From NCBI GenBank assembly GCA_904063045.1, contig CAJFCJ010000001.1, forward strand, positions 1,557,501 through 1,621,500: a stretch of DNA of 64,000 nt. The letters run 5' to 3'. The translations under genes and the position numbers were made by a program. The notes beneath the pieces were generated by a model, which worked only from the letters and a program-made list of their open reading frames with translations, was not told where the DNA came from and did no database searches. The DNA comes from Dimorphilus gyrociliatus. Its lineage: Eukaryota; Annelida; Polychaeta; Dinophilidae. Below, piece by piece: positions 58,561-64,000 of the stretch. Within the stretch, counting starts at the first letter, position 1. Every line of letters starts with the position of its first letter.

Positions 58561-59425
58561 TATATTTAATTTGATTTGCAAAGGATATCGCAAGCTGCAA
58601 TATGCATACATACGTATATATTGTACAGTCATTTATATGAACTCGACGATTTTAAGTATATTCTATATGCTTTACTGTAATTTCTAATAAAAATATGACT
58701 GTAAATGACAAGCAGACAATTTAGTATTAATACATTATGGTTGTCATGTATTCCATACCACATGTATTCTAGTGTCTAATTGTAAGAGTGGCGTATTTAA
58801 AAGTCTTTGAGAGGATCCTCATTTCCTTTAGGTTGTAGAAGAGATTGTGTCTAGAGAAATTAGATTCTGAGCTATAACTTTCTAAAGTAGTCTTCAGCTA
58901 ATATATAACATTCAGATGGGTAATTAAGTGCACTTGTTCCCAGGTAATCTCTGAAAAAGAGAGGTATAATATAAAATATAATTCCTAATTCAAAGCGTTG
59001 ATTGGTCCATATCAAAAGAATTTACCTATAGATTCTGATTGACAATATTTTTTATTCTATATCCATTCGAATGTTAAGAAAATTATTTGATAAAATTCTA
59101 TGATGTATTTGTGCTGTTCTCTTTTTTGCATTTCTATCCTATACATCTAAAGAATATATAAAATATGTCCTCGTTGTGGGATAAACTTTTCCTTTTATTT
59201 GTCTTTGAAAGAGATAACTCATAAACAAAATAAAAATATTAACCTCATTCCATAGATACGGAGACATTTAATCATCCTATTTATTCAATGCAGTTTACAG
59301 GTTTATAGTGCAGACTTAAAATATCTTTCTAACTAATAATCAATTTTCGCTTGTTAGGTTTTAGGTACCATTTATACCTACCCTAATTTAGTCAATAATC
59401 ACGTAATTATATATCATTTTCTTAC
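58559..59425. other. Intergenic or 3' part of the 59426-60109 gene
   Basis: A minus-strand exon-like stretch at about 58858-58948 (acceptor CTCTTTTTCAG; reading GTSALNYPSECYILAEDYF) may be the last exon of the gene whose clear exons are 59426-60109, but its phase does not fit a direct join. A missing exon may lie in between. The rest is AT-rich. Confidence 0.3.
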
Positions 59426-60109
59426 CTTTTTAACTTTTGTTCCTTCACTCTGTCTCCTTAATTTCGGATTGGAACCCTTATTCGGTGTCAGTCTTAGATT
59501 TGGAGTAGATTTTGTTGTAGGATTTAATTCCTCTTGTTCCGTTTCGTTAATAGTTTCTTTGGGTGTTTCGTCAACTTTCTAAAAATAGATTAATAACGAA
59601 ATAGTAAATATTATGATTTCGTTGTTAAAGTTTAAAAATATAGTTAATAATGTAAATATTTCCAAGGAAAAGAAAAGAAAGACATTTTCAATCCTAATTA
59701 GGTTTTTATTTTGAGAAAACGTTTAAAAGGAAAAAAGATTTTCAAGCCATTGATAAAATAGAACTGATAAGAAAAATTGAAAAACAAGTAAACGATTCAA
59801 AATTTGTAGACAACATAAAGAGAAAATAATCAGCTCTATATAAAATATTGAATATAGCAAAAGAAATTTCGTTGTGTTGAATTTTGCAGTTGAAATTCAG
59901 TTTTTTACCTCTTGTTTATCGTTTCTCTTAAATCCTTTTTCTATATCTGCCAAAGGACTATCGTATTGAGTCAGATCGGCAGCAACAATATCAGTTTTTT
60001 CATTTTCTTTTTCGTCGTTTTTGTCCGGTTTTTTAATGCCAATATCAGCTAAAGCCGAATTTAGTGGGTTAGTGTATAGAGTTAAATCAGCCGCAATCAT
60101 TTCATCCAT
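59426..60109 (-). CDS. Small polar protein with two AADLTxY repeats, partial model
   Basis: Two minus-strand exons are clear: 59909-60109 (ATG at 60109, MDEMIAADLTLYTNPLNSAL) and 59426-59578, joined in phase 0, followed by a good donor (AAAAG|GTAAG), so the protein continues beyond 59426. Exon 1 contains a repeated motif, AADLTLYTNPL ... ADIGIKK and AADLTQYDSPLADIEKG, about 35 residues apart. Exon 2 is Thr/Pro/Lys-rich (STPNLRLTPNKGSNPKLRRQ). I do not recognise the family. The 3' end is unresolved; a candidate last exon is noted downstream. Confidence 0.55.
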
Positions 60110-61011
60110 TTTGTAACTTTGACAATTTTCCTTATGTACTTCTAATGAGGAAGGAAGCTGTACCTTTAGTCAGCTTTAGACGGCTAGAGCTCAATATCTG
60201 CCGAGTTTTTATGCTCACCTCTAGTTTATGTATTCGAAAATCGATGAGCTGACGTCAAGGAATAATTTGGAGTCTGTCTTTGATGGTTTCCATCACGCGC
60301 TGCTGAGGCTGTTTGGTTAATTGGAATTCCTAGTTCTCTCTTTTACCTTCAATAGATTAGTTCGTTAAATTTTTTAAAGTAACCATAACCAAGTGACAAT
60401 CCAAAAGCAAAATATGCTTCATTTTCACCGCAACTACTTTTAAAAAAAAGGGAAAGCGTATGTAGACGTTTGCATCGCTTATTGTTTATGTCAATATATT
60501 GCTTGGAAACACGTACGATATATATATATCTATATATATAAAATATATAAGCCTATATGGAAACATTAACATCATGCCCCCAGGTTTATTATAATAAATG
60601 GTATTAAAGTAAGACACTTACCTGCCTCTACGGCGCCCTCTGTAAAATTAACAAACTCGTTTTTTTATTGCTTCTCCATTACAACAGCAGAAAATTTTTG
60701 CCAATATTCGATTGTATGTTACATATGAGCTTCATTAGATTTTACGTTGACTACAATTAATTAGCTTATATTACGTAGTAAACTTAATTGGTATTTGCTC
60801 AAATCTTATTGAAGGTAATTAATCTTTTGCGACTTGAAAATGAGATTTTACCTGATTTAAGCAACTGTCAGTCTATATTGCAAGAAAATTTTAATTTTCG
60901 CGCCGAATGTTTAACAGTTTTCATTTGGGAGAAGTTATTTTTTTCTTTCGATTGTGCTGCAATAATTTTTAAGAAATAGACCAATTAGGAAACTTTATCG
61001 CGACATTAAGT
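60110..61011. other. Divergent intergenic region upstream of SCO1
   Basis: Contains an AT repeat (about 60518-60540) and a minus-strand 18-base stretch flanked by splice-like sites (60622-60640). An ORF-like plus frame at 60788 has no ATG. No gene called. Confidence 0.4.
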
Positions 61012-62330
61012 ATGAATCCAAATCGCGTATTGTCAATATTTAGACAATTTAACAATTCATTAGTAAGTAAATTGAAACTTTTTAATATTAGAATTATGTG
61101 ACTATTGCCGGTATTTTCATTGAATATCGTTCAATGACCTTTAAATCTTTTCTTAAAGACTCTACTACATAGAAAGCAATCCAACACAATAAATACAATT
61201 CGAAGATATACAAATGAGTATGCTAACTTGCCCAAACGAAAAGTTCCAGGAAAAGGAAAAGGGGTTTGTTGCCTTTCACTTTTAAAATTCATGTAGCTAT
61301 TCCTGAGAAGATAGAGTGAAGAGCAGAAAAAAACTTATTTCAATGCTCTTTTGGCATAACAATACAAGTATATAATGTACAAAATTCATTAATTTGCAAA
61401 GTATCCATAAAAAATAAAAGAACTGTTTAATTTTAACAGCCTTTCACTTGGAAATCAGCCGCATTCACAGCTGCACTGGGAGGAACTCTATTAGGTGGAT
61501 TCTTGTACGTAAAGAGAGAAAAGCAACTAAGTTAGTAGACCTATTTTAGTGCATTTGCTTTTTCTTTAGTTTAATTAAAATAATCCTATTTTTATAGTGC
61601 TTGAAAAAAAGAGGACAAAATCTCTAGGAAAGGCTGCTCTTGGCGGTCCTTTTAATCTAATTGATCATAATGGAGAACCAAAAAAAAATACTGATTTTTA
61701 CGGTCAATGGATATTGTTATATTTTGGTTTTACTCATTGTCCTGACGTTTGTCCCGATGAACTTGAAAAAATGGTCAAAGTCGTTGATGATATAGGTTAT
61801 ATCTAAACTGTATTAATTATAAAGTAAACCCTCATTTTGACAAAAAAACATTCATTAGATAAAGAAAAAGGATATCCAAATGTTAAGCCTTTGTTTATTA
61901 CCGTCGATCCTGAAAGAGATACTAAGGAAGCTATTAAGAGCTACCTATTAGGTAAAAGTAGTCTTATAAGCTATTCTGTCCAATATATAAAATTATTTTT
62001 TTATCCAACTAGAATTTTCGCCTAAAATTCTCGGTCTAACTGGAACTCAGGAGCAGATCGCTGAAGCTTCGAGAGCTTACAGAGTCTATTTCAGTGTTGG
62101 TCCCAAGGATGAAGATAACGATTATATCGTGAGAATGATGAAATCTATTCTTTAATTAAGCAGTTAATTTAATTTTCATGTTTTTCTGACAGGTTGACCA
62201 CACAATAATCATGTACTTAGTTAATCCGGAAGGAGAGTTTGTTGACTATTACGGCCAGAATAAGACTGCTGATGAAGTAAAGAGTTCAATAGCACTTCAT
62301 ATGATTAAGTATCAAAACTACACAAAATAA
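61012..62330 (+). CDS. SCO1: SCO1/SCO2 cytochrome c oxidase copper chaperone
   Basis: Seven exons (61012-61062, 61159-61263, 61440-61530, 61598-61795, 61859-61951, 62013-62128, 62193-62330) give 263 residues in phase. An Arg-containing presequence ([13 protein letters not shown]) and basic linker are followed by a TM segment ([16 protein letters not shown]). The thioredoxin-like domain has [30 protein letters not shown] (the copper-binding CxxxC), [30 protein letters not shown] and [20 protein letters not shown], where the His completes the copper site. It delivers copper to the CuA site of COX2 in the mitochondrial intermembrane space. The human paralogues SCO1 and SCO2 are not distinguished here. 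Confidence 0.95.
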
Positions 62331-64000
62331 GACATTTTTCGTTTTTTTTCTTCTAACTTTGGATATTCTAATTGAGAATAGTTGAATTTTAATACAAATT
62401 TCAACATGTTATAATATTGTCTCAAAATGAATGGCTTTTGTTTTTCGTAAAAATTGCACGTAACTCCCTTTTAAAAACGTAATTTATCATCCTAGTTTAT
62501 TGATACGGTACTATCATATGGAACAAGGTTAAATGAGATACTAACGAGTGAATTTTATTTTACTTTGCATCTCTATAAACCTCAAAGATGAGGCAAACAT
62601 TGGATAACTGTTGGTATTAATCATTTCTATTTAACGTATGAAAGTAAAATTGCAAAAGCGATATTAGTCCGATTAAATATTATCGAAATAATTGAGAAAG
62701 GCATTTTTAGTTTAAAAAGTGGGAAAATAAAGTAATCCATTACAAGCTCTCTATCTTTTTCTCTCTCGTCCTATTTATTTAAAAGAGAAAGAATAAAACG
62801 CACATGTAACATAGAAACGTGAAATCAATTTTCGATTGGCTCTCTTGTAGAACAAATGTCAAAGGCGAGGAGGAAGTTTTTAATAAACTTTAATGTTAAA
62901 AGATTTAATTGTTTTGGAATTACAAGCGAAAGCTATTCAAAGCTGTACTTTCCTCTGGATTAAGTCAAAGAAATTGCAGTAGATAACGTTAATCGATCAA
63001 CAAACTCTAAAAAATTCCCAACAGAATTCTTTTTTTCGTAGTTGAAAGTTTCTACAATTGCACATTAAATGAAAGAGAAAGAGTCGTTTACTTTAGAAAA
63101 AGTATCTTAGAAAGCATCAATCAGTAGTCTTTTAACATTATATGCCTTGGTATAAAGATAAGAGAGATCACAGGAAAAAAGTCAATATAAAGTGGACCAG
63201 CTATCGCACAAGTTTTCAGGCAATGAGCGGTACGATCTCCTATTATTTTTGTCATTCGTCGGAAACGAAGGAGATGGCTTTCATCAACCTGAGGAATTCC
63301 TTTCATCTTTCATTAACTATACAGGGTTTTATGGCTTAAAAAATATTGTAATTTCTACAACATAGGCAGTAATTATTGAAAGAAAATGACGTCAAAGATT
63401 AAAGTGCATCACTCCTTTTAAGATTGAAATTACATGAAAATTTTCACTAGCTTAAAACGAAAATAGCATAGGTCATTAGCCTGCAATTGAATTATTTTTG
63501 CGATAGTTTATAAAGTAATAGTCTACATATTTTTCAAATGAAGAAGAAGAAGATAGGGAAGAACTTTTTCTTGACGTTAATCAAAACTTAAAAATACAAG
63601 ATTTTATAAAGCAAGAATATTCGATAGCAATAAAATAATATACAAAGAATACCGCATCTGGTAGAATCTTAAGCGCGCAAGTAAATAAATCAGCCACTGG
63701 ATAGCACATTATTCAAATCTGGTACCAATTCTTTCTCTATATATTTTCTTAAAAGAAACAAAATTGAAGGTAAAGAAAAATCAAATATTTATAAATATGA
63801 AAAATATCAATTATTAAGATAATAGAATAATCGGTAAACAAAGAAGATGATGAGATTTTATCCTTTCTATATAAAATATTAGTGAATATTTACAAGATAA
63901 AAAAGAACACATTAAAGATAATTTATGCATACAAACATTATTTTAAATAGATAATAGATATGATATTTATTTTAATTTAATATAGTCAGGATTATTTTCC
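62331..64000. other. Intergenic, no gene recognised
   Basis: AT-rich to the window end. Short frames at 63121-63339 on both strands lack homology, splice context and coding-like composition. Nothing else recognised; a gene may begin beyond the window. Confidence 0.45.

Noticed and set aside
60380-60650. Possible small minus-strand gene (frame reading GENEAYFAFGLSLGYGYF plus an 18-base exon at 60622-60640)
   Set aside because: The phases of the candidate exons do not join, and no start codon exon was found.
63121-63339. Overlapping ORFs on both strands near the window end
   Set aside because: No homology, no splice context and composition like surrounding AT-rich DNA.

Overview
This is a eukaryotic, animal nuclear window: AT-rich, gene-dense, with about 22 well-supported protein-coding genes on both strands. 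Most introns are only 45-120 bases, many intergenic gaps are under 500 bases, and several gene pairs share a short divergent promoter. Orthologues of CCM2, a TspanC8 tetraspanin, CENP-F, AIRIM (C1orf109), GALNT7, FAU/eS30 and CISD2 point to a bilaterian. The compact intron style would fit a miniaturised lophotrochozoan such as Dimorphilus, but the species is inference only. Gene models below were spliced by eye from reading frame, GT/AG sites and intron phase. A TTG/CTG/GTG at the head of an open frame was not accepted as a start.

Layout. 0-9.7 kb: a coiled-coil gene with a Cys/His patch, an SFI1-like centrin-repeat gene, a small coiled-coil gene with a TATA promoter, a tiny minus-strand ORF, the ribosome-maturation factor AIRIM, and a BTBD1/2-type BTB-BACK-PHR gene. 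10-19 kb: two kinetochore-type genes side by side, a short SANTA-domain protein (KNL2/M18BP1 type) and a full CENP-F with a C-terminal CaaX box. 20-27 kb: CCM2 and TP53RK/BUD32 head to head, then a TSPAN33-like tetraspanin. 29-33.7 kb: two paralogous receptor-like genes tail to tail, one ending in a GPI-type tail and the other with a transmembrane segment and two ITIM-like motifs. 34-37.4 kb: a PNKP-kinase-like gene with a serine repeat tail, and a decayed copy of that tail. 38-41 kb: a GALNT7-type GalNAc transferase with duplicated, apparently mutually exclusive exons. 41.7-53 kb: AAR2, FAU, a RASIP1/RADIL-type protein, an unknown gene, a CEP15-like gene, a one-TM unknown, CISD2 and mitochondrial acyl carrier protein. 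53-62 kb: a UDP-glucuronate 4-epimerase-like gene that splices in frame into a PAN-like plus EGF tail, UQCR11, MPDU1, an unknown gene and SCO1. 62.3-64 kb holds no recognisable gene.

The genes are mostly unrelated housekeeping functions, as expected of a eukaryotic chromosome. Local themes are centrosome/kinetochore genes (SFI1-like, SANTA, CENP-F, CEP15-like) and mitochondrial genes (CISD2, NDUFAB1, UQCR11, SCO1). The most interesting signals are the GALNT7 exon pair whose double inclusion makes a TGA at the junction, the ITIM/GPI receptor pair, and the epimerase-EGF fusion.
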